A stretch of DNA of 64,000 nucleotides, from positions 2,468,001 to 2,532,000 of the forward strand of contig NZ_CP120679.1 in NCBI RefSeq assembly GCF_029537375.1, read 5' to 3'. The DNA is from Bacillus sp. HSf4 (GTDB lineage Bacteria; Bacillota; Bacilli; Bacillales; Bacillaceae). The translations under genes were made by a program, and so were the position numbers. The notes under the pieces are model-generated. The model had not been told where the DNA came from. It made no database searches and saw only the letters and a list, made by a program, of their open reading frames with translations. Shown one piece after another: positions 21,045-29,966 of this stretch. The number at the start of each line of letters is the position of its first letter. The stretch's first letter is position 1.

Positions 21045-21485
21045 TTAATTGCAAAGCGCTTTGCTTTTTGATAAGTGCTTTGTTAAGTGTATTGTGGTCC
21101 CCATCTCAGGTGAGGAGTCAATCGTGATGTCGTCCATGAAATTTTCCATAATCGTAAAGCCCATTCCAGACCTTTCAAGCTCCGGCTTGGTCGTGAACAG
21201 CGGCTGGCGCGCTTCCTCCAAATCGGTGATGCCGATGCCTTCATCGCGAATCGTTAAATAGACGGTATGGTCTTCAAGGGTGACAGAAATGTATACGTTA
21301 CCCTGGCCTGAGTTTTCATAGCCGTGGATGATCGCATTTGTAACCGCTTCTGAGACAACCGTTTTAATTTCGGTTAATTCATCCATTGTTGGATCAAGCT
21401 GTGCAATGAAAGCGGCAACCGTCACCCTGGCGAATGATTCATTTTGGCTGAGCGCGGAAAACTGAATGTTCATTTCGTTTTTCAT
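21045..21485 (-). CDS. spoIIAB: Anti-sigma-F factor and serine kinase
   Basis: 146 residues, GHKL ATPase fold: N-box [12 protein letters not shown]1 box DEGIGI, G2 box [10 protein letters not shown]. Binds and inhibits sigma-F and phosphorylates SpoIIAA on serine. Overlaps the spoIIAA stop by 4 bases, keeping the two in step, which matters because the switch depends on their ratio. Confidence 0.98.
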   Translation of the reverse strand: MKNEMNIQFSALSQNESFARVTVAAFIAQLDPTMDELTEIKTVVSEAVTNAIIHGYENSGQGNVYISVTLEDHTVYLTIRDEGIGITDLEEARQPLFTTKPELERSGMGFTIMENFMDDITIDSSPEMGTTIHLTKHLSKSKALCN

Positions 21486-21835
21486 GACGCCACCCCCAAT
21501 GTGACAAGCGCATGCTGTTCCGACTGCTCCAGACGGATGATTTTGAACAGGCCTGACATATCGAACAGGCGCTTGACCGCAGGGGAAATCGCACAGACGA
21601 TCATCTCTCCGCCCACCTGTTTAATTTCCTTATATCTGCCCAATATGACACCTAGACCTGAGCTGTCCATAAACGAAAGGTCTTCAAGATTCAAAACAAT
21701 GTGGCGGATGCCGTACTGCACGAAATGATCGCTGACTTGTTTTCTTAAGGCTTCTGCTGTATGGTGATCAAGTTCACCTGTTAACCGAACGCAAAGCACG
21801 GATTCTTTGACGTTAAAGTCGATTCCGAGGCTCAT
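21482..21835 (-). CDS. spoIIAA: Anti-anti-sigma factor
   Basis: STAS-domain protein, 117 residues from [15 protein letters not shown], the family length. Ser58 in [16 protein letters not shown] is the site phosphorylated by SpoIIAB and dephosphorylated by SpoIIE. AGGAGG at 7 bases before this ATG fixes the start; the open frame upstream is non-coding leader. Distal to dacF by 93 bases, where a separate sigma-H promoter is expected from B. subtilis. Confidence 0.98.
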   Translation of the reverse strand: MSLGIDFNVKESVLCVRLTGELDHHTAEALRKQVSDHFVQYGIRHIVLNLEDLSFMDSSGLGVILGRYKEIKQVGGEMIVCAISPAVKRLFDMSGLFKIIRLEQSEQHALVTLGVAS

Positions 21836-21928
21836 CCTCATTCCTCCTTGATTTAAATCGGATAATGAGTGTTTCGATTCAGACTTTGCAAATTCCTTCA
21901 CCATGACAAAACTAGTGGCCGTTCGGCA

Positions 21929-23101
21929 TTATTCACTCCACTTTGTCCAATTTGTCATCGTCCGTTTGAACAGTGTCCACATGCCTGCTTTTTCCATATC
22001 TTTTTCTGCGACAAGAGGGCTTTCATGGAGCACCTTGCCGTCTTTTTTGAGGACGAGGGTGCCTAGTTCTGTGCCTTTTTTGACAGGCGCTTGAGTCTCG
22101 TCTTTCAGTTTGACCTCTTTTTTGACGGATTCCATATTTTCACCTTTTTTCGTCAAAAGGGAAATCGGTTCTGATGTCACGAGGTTGATGTTTTGATCGC
22201 GGCCTTTATTGACCTTCAATTCGGAAATGACTTCACCCCGCTTATACATCGGATGTGTTTCATATTGACTGAACGCGTAATCGAGCATTTTTGTGACTTG
22301 CGCATTCCGATCCTTTGGCGTGCTTGCGCCGAAAACAACGGCGATCACGCGCATGTCTCCTTTTTTCGCCGAAGCCGTCAGGCAGTATTTGGCTTCATTT
22401 GTGAATCCTGTCTTGACTCCGTCGACACCCGGATAAAATTTGATAAGCTTGTTTGTATTGACCAGCCAGAATTTTTTATCCGAATCTTCTCTCAAGTAGT
22501 CTTCATATGTGCCCGTAAACTTCGTGATTTTATCATATTTTAAAAGCTCTTTGGCCATGATGGCCATGTCATAAGCCGTGCTGTAATGGCCTTCTTCAGG
22601 AAGACCTGTCGTGTTTTGAAAAGATGTATCTTTCAGGTCCAGCTCAGCCGCTTTTTCATTCATTCTTTTGACAAATTCCTCTTCAGATCCGGCAATATGC
22701 TCTGCCATGGCTACAGAGGCGTCATTTCCCGACCCGATGGCGATTCCTTTCAGCATGTCTTCAACGGTCATTTCTTCACCGGGTTCAAGGAAAATCTGCG
22801 AACCGCCCATTGATGCGGCGTACTCGCTTGTTCTGACCTTATCCTTCATTTTAATCTTGCCTTCATCAAGGGCTTCCATGATCAAAAGCATGGTCATGAC
22901 CTTTGTCATGCTGGCCGGCGGAAGCTTCTCATGGCTGTTTTTGTCATACATGATTTTTCCGGTGTCCCGTTCGATCAGAACGGCGGATTTCGCTTCATGA
23001 GCAAGCTCCGTCGATTTCTTTCCACTTTCTTTGGCAAACGCGGATGGCGCTGTCATAAGGATTATCGTAAAAATCAGCAATTTGGATAAATGACGTTTCA
23101 T
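21929..23101 (-). CDS. dacF: D-alanyl-D-alanine carboxypeptidase DacF
   Basis: Forespore low-molecular-weight penicillin-binding protein acting with DacB on cortex cross-linking. 390 residues; signal peptide to about residue 23, S64-M-T-K67, SGN 124-126, KTG 230-232, then C-terminal beta domain and a short amphipathic tail (TLFKRTMTNWTKW) that would hold it at the membrane. GGAGG stands 8 bases before the ATG used. First gene of the spoIIA operon in its late, read-through form. Confidence 0.96.
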   Translation of the reverse strand: MKRHLSKLLIFTIILMTAPSAFAKESGKKSTELAHEAKSAVLIERDTGKIMYDKNSHEKLPPASMTKVMTMLLIMEALDEGKIKMKDKVRTSEYAASMGGSQIFLEPGEEMTVEDMLKGIAIGSGNDASVAMAEHIAGSEEEFVKRMNEKAAELDLKDTSFQNTTGLPEEGHYSTAYDMAIMAKELLKYDKITKFTGTYEDYLREDSDKKFWLVNTNKLIKFYPGVDGVKTGFTNEAKYCLTASAKKGDMRVIAVVFGASTPKDRNAQVTKMLDYAFSQYETHPMYKRGEVISELKVNKGRDQNINLVTSEPISLLTKKGENMESVKKEVKLKDETQAPVKKGTELGTLVLKKDGKVLHESPLVAEKDMEKAGMWTLFKRTMTNWTKWSE

Positions 23102-23130
23102 CACCCAGACCTCCATTTCGTAATCCTTTT

Positions 23131-23159
23131 TATTTTTTCCAAATCAGGTGGATTTATAC
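23131..23159 (-). promoter_or_regulatory. Putative sigma-F/sigma-G promoter of dacF
   Basis: GTATA, 14-base spacer, GGAAAAAAT on the minus strand, matching the sigma-F type (GyaTA / GGnnAnAmTw). dacF is forespore-expressed in B. subtilis. Confidence 0.6.
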
Positions 23160-23195
23160 GGATGTTTTGGTAAAAATTTCTCCAAATCTCAAAAG

Positions 23196-23232
23196 AAAAA
23201 GCCAATGCTCTTTTTTAGAACTGGCATTGGCT
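23196..23232 (-). terminator. Intrinsic terminator after pupG
   Basis: Minus strand AGCCAATGC / GCATTGGCT stem, then TTTTTC. Confidence 0.85.
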
Positions 23233-23247
23233 TGGATGATCGTTTAT

Positions 23248-24072
23248 TTATTGCATTTGACCGATTTTCGCAACGGCGGCTTTGACAAACCGTAAAAAGT
23301 CGGCTTTTACTTTTTCTGTTACCTCGATGACTTCATCGTGTGACAACGGCTGATCGAGAATCCCGGCGGCCGCATTTGAAATGCATGAAATACCAAGGAC
23401 GCGGAGGCCGGAATGCCTTGCGACGATGACTTCCGGAACGGTTGACATACCGACGGCATCGGTGCCGATCGTTCTGAGAAAACGGACCTCGGCCGGTGTT
23501 TCATAGGACGGGCCGGAAACCGCCGTGTATACACCCTCTTGTACGCTGATGTCCAGCTCCTCGGCTGTTTTCTTCGCCATTAGGCGAAGCTCTCTATCAT
23601 AAGCCGACGACATATCTGGAAATCGTACGCCAAGCGCTGAATCATTGGGCCCGATCAGCGGGTTCGTTCCCATATAGTTGATGTGATCCGAGATGAGCAT
23701 CAAGTCGCCGGGACGGAATGATTCATTCACACCACCTGCAGCGTTTGTAACGATTAATGTCGAGACGCCAAGCTCTTTCATCACTCTCACAGGGAAGGTC
23801 ACCTTATCGAGAGAGTAGCCTTCATAAAAATGAAAGCGTCCTTGCATTGCGACGACTTGCACATTGTCAAGCTCGCCGAAGACAAGCTGTCCGGCATGAC
23901 CTTCAACAGTAGAGACCGGAAAGTCGGGGATGTCTTCATACGGAATGTGAACGGCATCTTCAATCTCATCGGCGAGCACACCGAGGCCAGATCCCAAAAT
24001 CAAACCGACAGCCGGTTTGTGCTCCGTCTTTTCTTTAATATATTGCGCGGCATTTGAAATCATCTGTTTCAC
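23248..24072 (-). CDS. pupG: Purine nucleoside phosphorylase
   Basis: Phosphorolysis of guanosine/inosine and deoxy forms to base plus (deoxy)ribose 1-phosphate, the substrate of the upstream deoB product. 274 residues; trimeric low-molecular-mass PNP family with GLILGSGLGVLAD phosphate loop, MQGRFHFYEGY and NAAGGVN, and AVGMSTVPEVIVARH near the C-terminal third. Twelve bases after deoB, so an operon. Confidence 0.96.
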   Translation of the reverse strand: MKQMISNAAQYIKEKTEHKPAVGLILGSGLGVLADEIEDAVHIPYEDIPDFPVSTVEGHAGQLVFGELDNVQVVAMQGRFHFYEGYSLDKVTFPVRVMKELGVSTLIVTNAAGGVNESFRPGDLMLISDHINYMGTNPLIGPNDSALGVRFPDMSSAYDRELRLMAKKTAEELDISVQEGVYTAVSGPSYETPAEVRFLRTIGTDAVGMSTVPEVIVARHSGLRVLGISCISNAAAGILDQPLSHDEVIEVTEKVKADFLRFVKAAVAKIGQMQ

Positions 24073-24083
24073 GTCGTTTCCTC

Positions 24084-25268
24084 CTATTTCAGCAGGGATA
24101 AAAAGCTTTTTCCGTATGTCGGCATTTTCGTGTTAAAGTTGTCGGCGATGGTCGCGCCGATATCCGCGAAAGTGTCGGCGAGCGGAAGCTGCCCCGTTTG
24201 TTTATGTTTCTTGCTGTATACGAGAAGCGGAACATATTCCCTTGTATGGTCCGTCCCGTGGTGGATCGGATCATTTCCATGGTCGGCGGTGATGATGAGC
24301 ACATCATCTTCCCGCATTTTTTCAAATACCTCCGGAAGCCTTGCGTCGAATTCTTCGAGCGCTTTTCCGTATCCTTCAGGATCACGGCGGTGTCCGAATA
24401 AGGCATCAAAATCGACGAGGTTGACGAAGCTGAGGCCGGTAAAGTCCGCCTCAAGCGTTTGGATCAGCTTGTCCATCCCGTCCATATTGGATTTTGTTCT
24501 GAGCGATTCTGTAATGCCCTCGCCGTCGTAAATATCGGAAATTTTGCCGATCGCAATCACGTCAAAGCCGTTATCTTTCATTTCATTCATGACGGTTCTG
24601 TCAAACGGTTTCAACGCGTAGTCATGACGGTTCGGCGTCCGTTTAAACTCACCCGGCTTGCCGACAAACGGCCGTGCGATGACGCGGCCGACCATATATT
24701 TTTCATCAAGCGTCAGCTCGCGGGCGATCTCGCAGATCTTGTAAAGCTCATCAAGCGGCACCACTTCTTCGTGGGCGGCAATCTGCAAAACGGAATCCGC
24801 TGATGTATAGACGATCAGCGCCCCTGTTTCCATATGTTCGGCGCCGAGTTCGTCTAAAATCGCCGTCCCTGACGCCGGCTTGTTTCCGATCACTTTTCTT
24901 CCCGATCTTTTTTCAAGTTCATTGATCAATTCATCAGGAAAACCTTCGGGAAATACCCGGAATGGTTTGTCTATGTACAGCCCCATGATTTCCCAATGAC
25001 CCGTCATGGTGTCTTTTCCATTTGAGGCTTCTTTCATTTTGCCGTGGTAGGCAAGCGGCTGATCTGCCACCGGCACTCCTTTGATCTCGCGGATGTTGCT
25101 GAGCCCGAGCTTCGCCATGTTCGGCAGGCTGATGCCTCCCATATGTTCAGCTATATGGCCTAATGTATCCGCACCCTTGTCATTAAATTTTTCAGCGTCA
25201 GGCGCTTCACCGATCCCGACGGAATCCATAACGATTAAAAATACGCGGTTGTAATGATATGCAGGCAT
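24084..25268 (-). CDS. deoB: Phosphopentomutase
   Basis: Interconverts (deoxy)ribose 1- and 5-phosphate. 394 residues, alkaline-phosphatase superfamily: [16 protein letters not shown] at the N-terminus (metal Asp), nucleophile region KDTMTGHWE, and [11 protein letters not shown] plus [14 protein letters not shown] near the C-terminus for metal binding. Named drm in B. subtilis. Start ATG with good GGAGG. A cre-like site lies about 70 bases upstream. Confidence 0.97.
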   Translation of the reverse strand: MPAYHYNRVFLIVMDSVGIGEAPDAEKFNDKGADTLGHIAEHMGGISLPNMAKLGLSNIREIKGVPVADQPLAYHGKMKEASNGKDTMTGHWEIMGLYIDKPFRVFPEGFPDELINELEKRSGRKVIGNKPASGTAILDELGAEHMETGALIVYTSADSVLQIAAHEEVVPLDELYKICEIARELTLDEKYMVGRVIARPFVGKPGEFKRTPNRHDYALKPFDRTVMNEMKDNGFDVIAIGKISDIYDGEGITESLRTKSNMDGMDKLIQTLEADFTGLSFVNLVDFDALFGHRRDPEGYGKALEEFDARLPEVFEKMREDDVLIITADHGNDPIHHGTDHTREYVPLLVYSKKHKQTGQLPLADTFADIGATIADNFNTKMPTYGKSFLSLLK

Positions 25269-25338
25269 TTGATGGCCTCCTTTTTCCTATGATCTTTATG
25301 CTTGGCATAAAAAAACCAAAATACCGCTATTAGCCAAG

Positions 25339-25353
25339 TATAAACCGTTTACA
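25339..25353 (-). promoter_or_regulatory. Possible cre site upstream of deoB-pupG
   Basis: Minus strand TGTAAACGGTTTATA fits the first half of the CcpA consensus (TGwAAnCGnTnnCA) with mismatches at the far end. Carbon control of nucleoside breakdown would make sense, but the match is imperfect. Confidence 0.35.
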
Positions 25354-25433
25354 CAACGGTTGACAATACGAACGGAAATAGTGAGAAACTTCCCGCAATT
25401 CGTACGCCAAAAAAGCCTTCCCCCGGCAAATGA

Positions 25434-25460
25434 AAAACCGCGCCTTGTTCTCTAGCGCGG
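25434..25460 (-). terminator. Intrinsic terminator after xerD
   Basis: CCGCGC / GCGCGG stem beginning at the xerD stop, then TTTTTC on the minus strand. Confidence 0.75.
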
Positions 25461-26351
25461 CTATGCCCGGGGATGATACTGCTTATAGACGTCTTTCAGT
25501 CTCGTTTTCGTGACATGGGTATAGATTTGCGTCGTCGAAATGTCGGCATGTCCGAGCATTTCCTGTACCGCCCTGAGATCGGCGCCGTTTTCAAGGAGAT
25601 GAGTGGCGAATGAGTGCCTTAAGGTATGGGGAGTGAGCTCTTTTTGAATCCCCGCCTCCAAAGCGATTTTCTTTAAGTTTTTCCAAAACCCCTGCCGGCT
25701 CATCTGTCTGCCGTGATGGTTCAAAAACAGGGCGTCTTCCGTGTTTTTCTTCAAAAGCTTTCCCCTGGCCTTTGAGAGGTATTCTCCGATGGCATGTGAA
25801 GCCGCTTCGCCGAGCGGAACGATCCGCTCTTTCCTCCCTTTTCCGAAGCAGCGGATAAACCCCATCGACAAGTGGACATCGGAAAGCTTCAGTTCGATCA
25901 TCTCGCTGACGCGGATACCTGTCGCATACAATAACTCCAGCATCGCTTTATCCCTGTACCCGAACGGGCTGGTGAGCTTCGGCGTGTCCAGGAGGATTTC
26001 GACCTCCTGTAAAGACAACACTTTCGGAAGCGTCCGTTCCGTTTTTTGCGATTCGATATGGACGGAGGGATCCTGGGCGGTCACTTTTTCTCTCAGCAGA
26101 AACTGGTGAAAGGCGCGGATGGAAGCGAGATGTCTGGCGATTGTCCTGCCCGATTTTCCGGCGTCTTTCAAATGCTTTAAAAACTGGATAATGTGGAGTC
26201 TTGTCACCTGATTGAGAGAAGTGAGACCTTCCGTTTTCTCCAAATGTGCGGCATAGTTGTTCAAATCCCGTTCATAGCTGACAACCGTGTTGTGGGAAAG
26301 CCCTCGTTCAACAACGGCATAATGGATAAAATCTTTAATATGAACTTTCAC
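25461..26351 (-). CDS. xerD: Site-specific tyrosine recombinase XerD
   Basis: Resolves chromosome dimers at dif together with CodV/XerC and SftA/SpoIIIE. 296 residues: SAM-like N-terminal core-binding domain (1-85), catalytic domain with R147, H242-x-x-R245, H268 and nucleophile Y277. Also called ripX in B. subtilis. Downstream of yqzK by 6 bases and of fur, same arrangement as B. subtilis; it is a chromosomal housekeeping enzyme, not a sign of a mobile element. Confidence 0.97.
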   Translation of the reverse strand: MKVHIKDFIHYAVVERGLSHNTVVSYERDLNNYAAHLEKTEGLTSLNQVTRLHIIQFLKHLKDAGKSGRTIARHLASIRAFHQFLLREKVTAQDPSVHIESQKTERTLPKVLSLQEVEILLDTPKLTSPFGYRDKAMLELLYATGIRVSEMIELKLSDVHLSMGFIRCFGKGRKERIVPLGEAASHAIGEYLSKARGKLLKKNTEDALFLNHHGRQMSRQGFWKNLKKIALEAGIQKELTPHTLRHSFATHLLENGADLRAVQEMLGHADISTTQIYTHVTKTRLKDVYKQYHPRA

Positions 26352-26357
26352 GCTATT

Positions 26358-26582
26358 CTACTCCCCGTTTAAATAAAAAAAGATTAACCGGTCAAACCAG
26401 CTGTTCTCGTCGACTCCTTCCATCGAGGCGACCTTCATAGCGGCTCCTTCCGGTTTATCATACCGATGATAGTTTTCATACTCTGAATTTATCCATATCA
26501 TAGCATAATAAAACAAGACGGTAAAACCGGTAAACAGCACGAACACTTTGATCATGTCGGCAGCCGTTTTCAGCATTTTCAT
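26358..26582 (-). CDS. yqzK: YqzK family small membrane protein
   Basis: 74 residues with one membrane helix (IKVFVLFTGFTVLFYYAMIWI) and a polar C-terminal tail ending FFYLNGE. Conserved between fur and xerD in bacilli; function unknown. Co-transcribed with xerD judging from the 6-base gap. Confidence 0.85.
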   Translation of the reverse strand: MKMLKTAADMIKVFVLFTGFTVLFYYAMIWINSEYENYHRYDKPEGAAMKVASMEGVDENSWFDRLIFFYLNGE

Positions 26583-26654
26583 CGCTCTCAGGTCCCTTCT
26601 TTTGATTCCATTACTAAAACTTATGCCAAAAGAGACAAGTTTTATACGTATGAA

Positions 26655-26690
26655 TCAAAAAAGAACCCGCTCAGAGATGAAAGGGTTCTC
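26655..26690 (-). terminator. Intrinsic terminator after fur
   Basis: AGAACCC / GGGTTCT stem with a long loop, then TTTTTTG on the minus strand. Confidence 0.8.
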
Positions 26691-26700
26691 GCTATCCGGT

Positions 26701-27150
26701 CTATTCCGCTTCTTTTTGCTGGCAGTCATGGCAGATACCATGGAATGTCAGCCTGTGGTCTTTTATTTTAAATTTCCAATCCTTTTCAACGATGTCTTCA
26801 ACATCTTCAAGCAAATCTTCTTCAATTTCGACGACCGATCCGCATTCCATGCAGACGAGATGGTGGTGGAAATGAGCGGCTCCTTCTTTGCGAAGGTCAT
26901 ACCTTGACACACCGTCGCCAAAGTTGATTTTATCTACCACTTTTAATTCGGTTAATAATTCAAGCGTACGATATACTGTGGCAAGACCAATCTCAGGAGA
27001 TTTCTCTTTTACGAGGAGGTATACATCTTCTGCGCTTAAATGGTCTTCCTCATTCTCAAGCAGCACCCTTACAGTTGCCTCGCGCTGAGGGGTGAGTTTA
27101 TAGCTGGAAGAATGCAATTGTTTTTTAATTCGATCGATACGTGTTTCCAT
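26701..27150 (-). CDS. fur: Ferric uptake regulator
   Basis: Iron-sensing repressor. 149 residues: N-terminal winged helix (LTPQREATVRVLL, IGLATVYRTLELL recognition helix) and dimerisation domain with the histidine cluster H93-F-HHH and the structural zinc site C100-x2-C103 / C140-x2-C143. Two PerR-type boxes lie upstream, consistent with the known PerR control of fur in B. subtilis. Confidence 0.97.
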   Translation of the reverse strand: METRIDRIKKQLHSSSYKLTPQREATVRVLLENEEDHLSAEDVYLLVKEKSPEIGLATVYRTLELLTELKVVDKINFGDGVSRYDLRKEGAAHFHHHLVCMECGSVVEIEEDLLEDVEDIVEKDWKFKIKDHRLTFHGICHDCQQKEAE

Positions 27151-27212
27151 TGACTTTCCCTCCTACGCCGCATTACCTAGCTTATTATATCAAAATGGAC
27201 GCGGAGAGCCAA

Positions 27213-27227
27213 CTATAATCATTATAA
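27213..27227. promoter_or_regulatory. PerR box (proximal) upstream of fur
   Basis: CTATAATCATTATAA differs by one base from the B. subtilis Per box TTATAATnATTATAA. Located about 65 bases before the fur start. Confidence 0.7.
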
Positions 27228-27252
27228 ATTGATAAACAAAATGAATATTTTC

Positions 27253-27267
27253 TAATAATGATTATAA
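27253..27267. promoter_or_regulatory. PerR box (distal) between spoIIM and fur
   Basis: TAATAATGATTATAA, one mismatch to TTATAATnATTATAA, 40 bases (close to four helical turns) from the proximal copy. Two boxes in phase suggest cooperative binding. Confidence 0.6.
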
Positions 27268-27268
27268 A

Positions 27269-27925
27269 TTAATGCTGTTTCGGCAAAATGTAGTTTGTCA
27301 ATTTTTCCATCAACAGCGGTGAAAGATAAGCTTCCAATAATGAGGATGCAAAAGACATCGAAAGAATCAGCAAGAGGACAAGCGCGTACCGTCCAAACCA
27401 TTGGGCCGGCGCTTCCGTGATGCTCCGCTTCACAAACAGCTGCCTGATGAGCCTGAGTGAAAAGGCAATCGCGCATGTGCCCATGATCAGGTAAGCCGGG
27501 ATCAGAAGGACGTTTTGCGGGAGCACTGACACGAACGACAGGAAAAAACCGTTGATTCCCATTTGATTCACTAAAAAGCCGACTGTAAATCCGACGACGA
27601 TCCCTTTTAAAAAAACCATGATAAAAATCACGGGCAGTCCGATGATCGAGATGCCGAGAATCCACATCAAACCCAAATATTTTATATTATGAAGAAAGCT
27701 TTGTACAAACATTTCCTTTGAGCCTGCCGCTTTTCCCTCGGAGAGCTGTCCAAAAAACCGGTTCAAATAATAGAACAAATCTTCTTTTTGGCTGATCGTC
27801 ATACTGTTCACGATCACCGCGCCGAAAATCACACCCATCAAAAATAATACCGAAACAAATAAATAGATCGACAGATGATCCTTCAAATGCTGAAATATCT
27901 GTTCTTTCATCGTGTGTTTTCGCAT
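27269..27925 (-). CDS. spoIIM: Stage II sporulation protein M
   Basis: Polytopic membrane protein of the SpoIIDMP complex that drives septal peptidoglycan thinning and engulfment. 218 residues from [19 protein letters not shown] with at least five membrane helices ([20 protein letters not shown]; last [21 protein letters not shown]). GGGAGG at 7 bases fixes the start; the in-frame extension upstream is leader. A sigma-E promoter sits 40 bases upstream, as expected for a mother-cell gene. Confidence 0.95.
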   Translation of the reverse strand: MRKHTMKEQIFQHLKDHLSIYLFVSVLFLMGVIFGAVIVNSMTISQKEDLFYYLNRFFGQLSEGKAAGSKEMFVQSFLHNIKYLGLMWILGISIIGLPVIFIMVFLKGIVVGFTVGFLVNQMGINGFFLSFVSVLPQNVLLIPAYLIMGTCAIAFSLRLIRQLFVKRSITEAPAQWFGRYALVLLLILSMSFASSLLEAYLSPLLMEKLTNYILPKQH

Positions 27926-27961
27926 CGTTCTTCCTCCCAGACGCTCTTTTGATTTTAATAG

Positions 27962-27991
27962 ATTGTATGAGAGAAACGAGAACGGCATGAC
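27962..27991 (-). promoter_or_regulatory. Sigma-E promoter of spoIIM
   Basis: GTCATGCC, 14-base spacer, CATACAAT on the minus strand; the -10 is a full match to sigma-E consensus. Confidence 0.75.
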
Positions 27992-28004
27992 TTTTTTTAA
28001 AAAA

Positions 28005-28036
28005 TAAAAGGAAGGCTTCAGGCAAGGCCTCCCTTT
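28005..28036 (-). terminator. Intrinsic terminator after the PTS genes
   Basis: Minus strand AAAGGGAGGC / GCCTTCCTTTT stem with a T-rich end; placed between the EIIC stop and the spoIIM promoter. Confidence 0.8.
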
Positions 28037-28043
28037 ACGAGTG

Positions 28044-29387
28044 TTATGATTCTCGTTTTTCAGGCTGCTGATCCCCGCCGAGATTCGCTGTCTGATTGGC
28101 GGCGATCACAAACGGTAGATAGATGATCGTTGAAATGGCCAGACAGAGAAGCCCGACACCAAGCGCAATCCAATTGCCGCCCGTCCCGAGAAACGGAATC
28201 AGCGGGCCCGGGGTCGTCCACGGAACGGCATAGGCGATCGGCGGAATGATCTGAAACTTGATAAACAAATACCCGACGACAGTATTGACTGCCGGCACAA
28301 TGATAAAAGGAATCATAAAGATCGGATTTAATACGACCGGCAGACCGAAAATCACAGGTTCATTGATATTAAATAATCCCGGACCGATCGAAAGCTTGCC
28401 GATATCTTTGTAATCCCGGCGCTTTGAAGCGATAAAAATCGCGATCAAAAGCCCAAGCGTCATCCCTGAACCCCCGTAATTTGCAAAAGCGTCATTAAGC
28501 GCCCATGTCTCCGGGAAAGGAGCATTCCAGGCAGATCCCGTCTTCGCCGCGAAAGCGAGATTTTCCAGATTGGCTTCGGCAAAAATCGTTTCTCTGATCG
28601 CCGCGATCGTATTGGGCCCATGGATCCCGAACAGCCAAAGGAAATTGGCGACGACACCGAGAAAGACAACCGTGAAAATATTGGTGCCCATATCCCTTAA
28701 CGGCGCTTGCAGAACGGTATAAACCAGTTCGTGCAGACCGTTTTTCGTCAGCGATGTCAGCGCGAAGCTCAAGATGGCAAAGCCGATGGTGATAAAAATG
28801 ATCGGAAACAGCACTTTGAACGTCCTTGCCACCGCCGGCGGAACTTGCGGGGGCATCTGAATTTGCAGACGCTTGGCGTTTGAAAGTCTGCTGAACACTT
28901 CACCGACGATGATCCCGATGATCAATGCGACAAACAGGCCCTGGGCGCCGAGCCATTTCATTGTTAAAAAGCTTTCGTTTTCGATCAGGCGATACGGCGC
29001 ATAAATGATAAAATAGCAGGAAACAGCCGTCAGGCCAGCCAGCAGCTCATCCGTTTTCATGGAGATCGCTAAATTGCGCGCTACGAGAAACACGACAAAG
29101 ATCGACATAATGTCAAGCGATCCCCGTAATACAGGCGTGAAAACCGCCTGATAATCGGCTAAATTCGGAAACCATTTTTCAAGAAACAAAATTTTGGCGA
29201 TGAACCCGTCCGGCGACAGGATGGCAAAGTTTAATAAGATGATAATGGAACCTGCCATAATAATCGGAAAGGATAAAATAAAAGCATCGCGTATCGCACA
29301 GATGTGTCGTTGTGAATTTAGTTTTGCCGCGATCGGAACTAAAAACCGTTCGACATTTCGTTCAAATTTCTCCATAAATCCGCTCAA
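28044..29387 (-). CDS. PTS lactose/cellobiose-family EIIC permease
   Basis: Membrane component of a phosphotransferase sugar importer. About 447 residues, ten or so hydrophobic segments, with the Lac-family hallmarks [21 protein letters not shown] and the conserved IHGPN loop. The start is a TTG nine bases after AAGGAGGGG; the frame reaches further upstream into the EIIB end, but without a site. Its partner EIIB lies just upstream. No EIIA or phospho-beta-glucosidase gene is adjacent, so EIIA must come from elsewhere. Probable substrate class: beta-glucosides or oligosaccharides; the exact sugar cannot be read. Confidence 0.9.
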   Translation of the reverse strand: MSGFMEKFERNVERFLVPIAAKLNSQRHICAIRDAFILSFPIIMAGSIIILLNFAILSPDGFIAKILFLEKWFPNLADYQAVFTPVLRGSLDIMSIFVVFLVARNLAISMKTDELLAGLTAVSCYFIIYAPYRLIENESFLTMKWLGAQGLFVALIIGIIVGEVFSRLSNAKRLQIQMPPQVPPAVARTFKVLFPIIFITIGFAILSFALTSLTKNGLHELVYTVLQAPLRDMGTNIFTVVFLGVVANFLWLFGIHGPNTIAAIRETIFAEANLENLAFAAKTGSAWNAPFPETWALNDAFANYGGSGMTLGLLIAIFIASKRRDYKDIGKLSIGPGLFNINEPVIFGLPVVLNPIFMIPFIIVPAVNTVVGYLFIKFQIIPPIAYAVPWTTPGPLIPFLGTGGNWIALGVGLLCLAISTIIYLPFVIAANQTANLGGDQQPEKRES

Positions 29388-29406
29388 AACACTGATCCCC
29401 TCCTTT

Positions 29407-29706
29407 TTATTCAATAAGCGCTAAAGCTTTTTCCAGCACGGCTTTGCCGTCCATTGTTCCGTAATCGCGCATGTCGATCACTCTAACGGGAATGTCTCCC
29501 GCTATTGATTCAACCTGGGATTTTTGATATCTGACCTGCGGACCTAAAAGAACGATGTCCGCGGAAGCAGCGGCGCTCCCAGCTTCTGAAACGGGCAAAG
29601 CGATGATGTCGACCTCTTCCTTCAGCACCTCTGCATGCTGTTTCATTCTGCTGACGAGCAGGCTCGTAGACATCCCCGCTGCGCAGACCAATACAATTTT
29701 CTTCAC
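29407..29706 (-). CDS. PTS lactose/cellobiose-family EIIB
   Basis: 99-residue phosphocarrier with the P-loop and phospho-cysteine at C8 (KKIVLVCAAGMSTSLLV). It receives phosphate from EIIA and passes it to the sugar bound by EIIC, encoded next. A cre-like palindrome lies 29 bases before its start, in the leader or promoter, so CcpA repression is likely. Confidence 0.92.
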   Translation of the reverse strand: MKKIVLVCAAGMSTSLLVSRMKQHAEVLKEEVDIIALPVSEAGSAAASADIVLLGPQVRYQKSQVESIAGDIPVRVIDMRDYGTMDGKAVLEKALALIE

Positions 29707-29734
29707 ATTGACCCCTCCTCATAGTGATCCGTAG

Positions 29735-29748
29735 AGAAAGCGTTTTCA
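29735..29748. promoter_or_regulatory. cre site upstream of the PTS pair
   Basis: AGAAAGCGTTTTCA; 13 of 14 positions match the palindromic cre TGAAAGCGTTTTCA. Placed just before the EIIB gene. Confidence 0.75.
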
Positions 29749-29966
29749 CATTTGTGGATAAACGCCTTCCCGGTCTTTTATCCTATGAATGAAATAAACA
29801 ACTGTTTCATAAAAAGCGAATATTTTTGCTCGCCCCTCTCCGGCATGTCTGATCCTGCTTTTAGTTAACCTTCATAAACGCTGCAAAAAAATTGTTTAGT
29901 TTGTCTGATGGAATTTTCAGATTCTTAAGTTATATTTCTTAAAAATGGAAGATCGGGAGGGATGAC

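Noticed and set aside
25461..26351. Tyrosine recombinase as a sign of an integrated element
   Set aside because: It is XerD in its conserved fur-yqzK-xerD context.
29865..29880. PucR site upstream of pucI
   Set aside because: TTAACC matches only half of the known motif.
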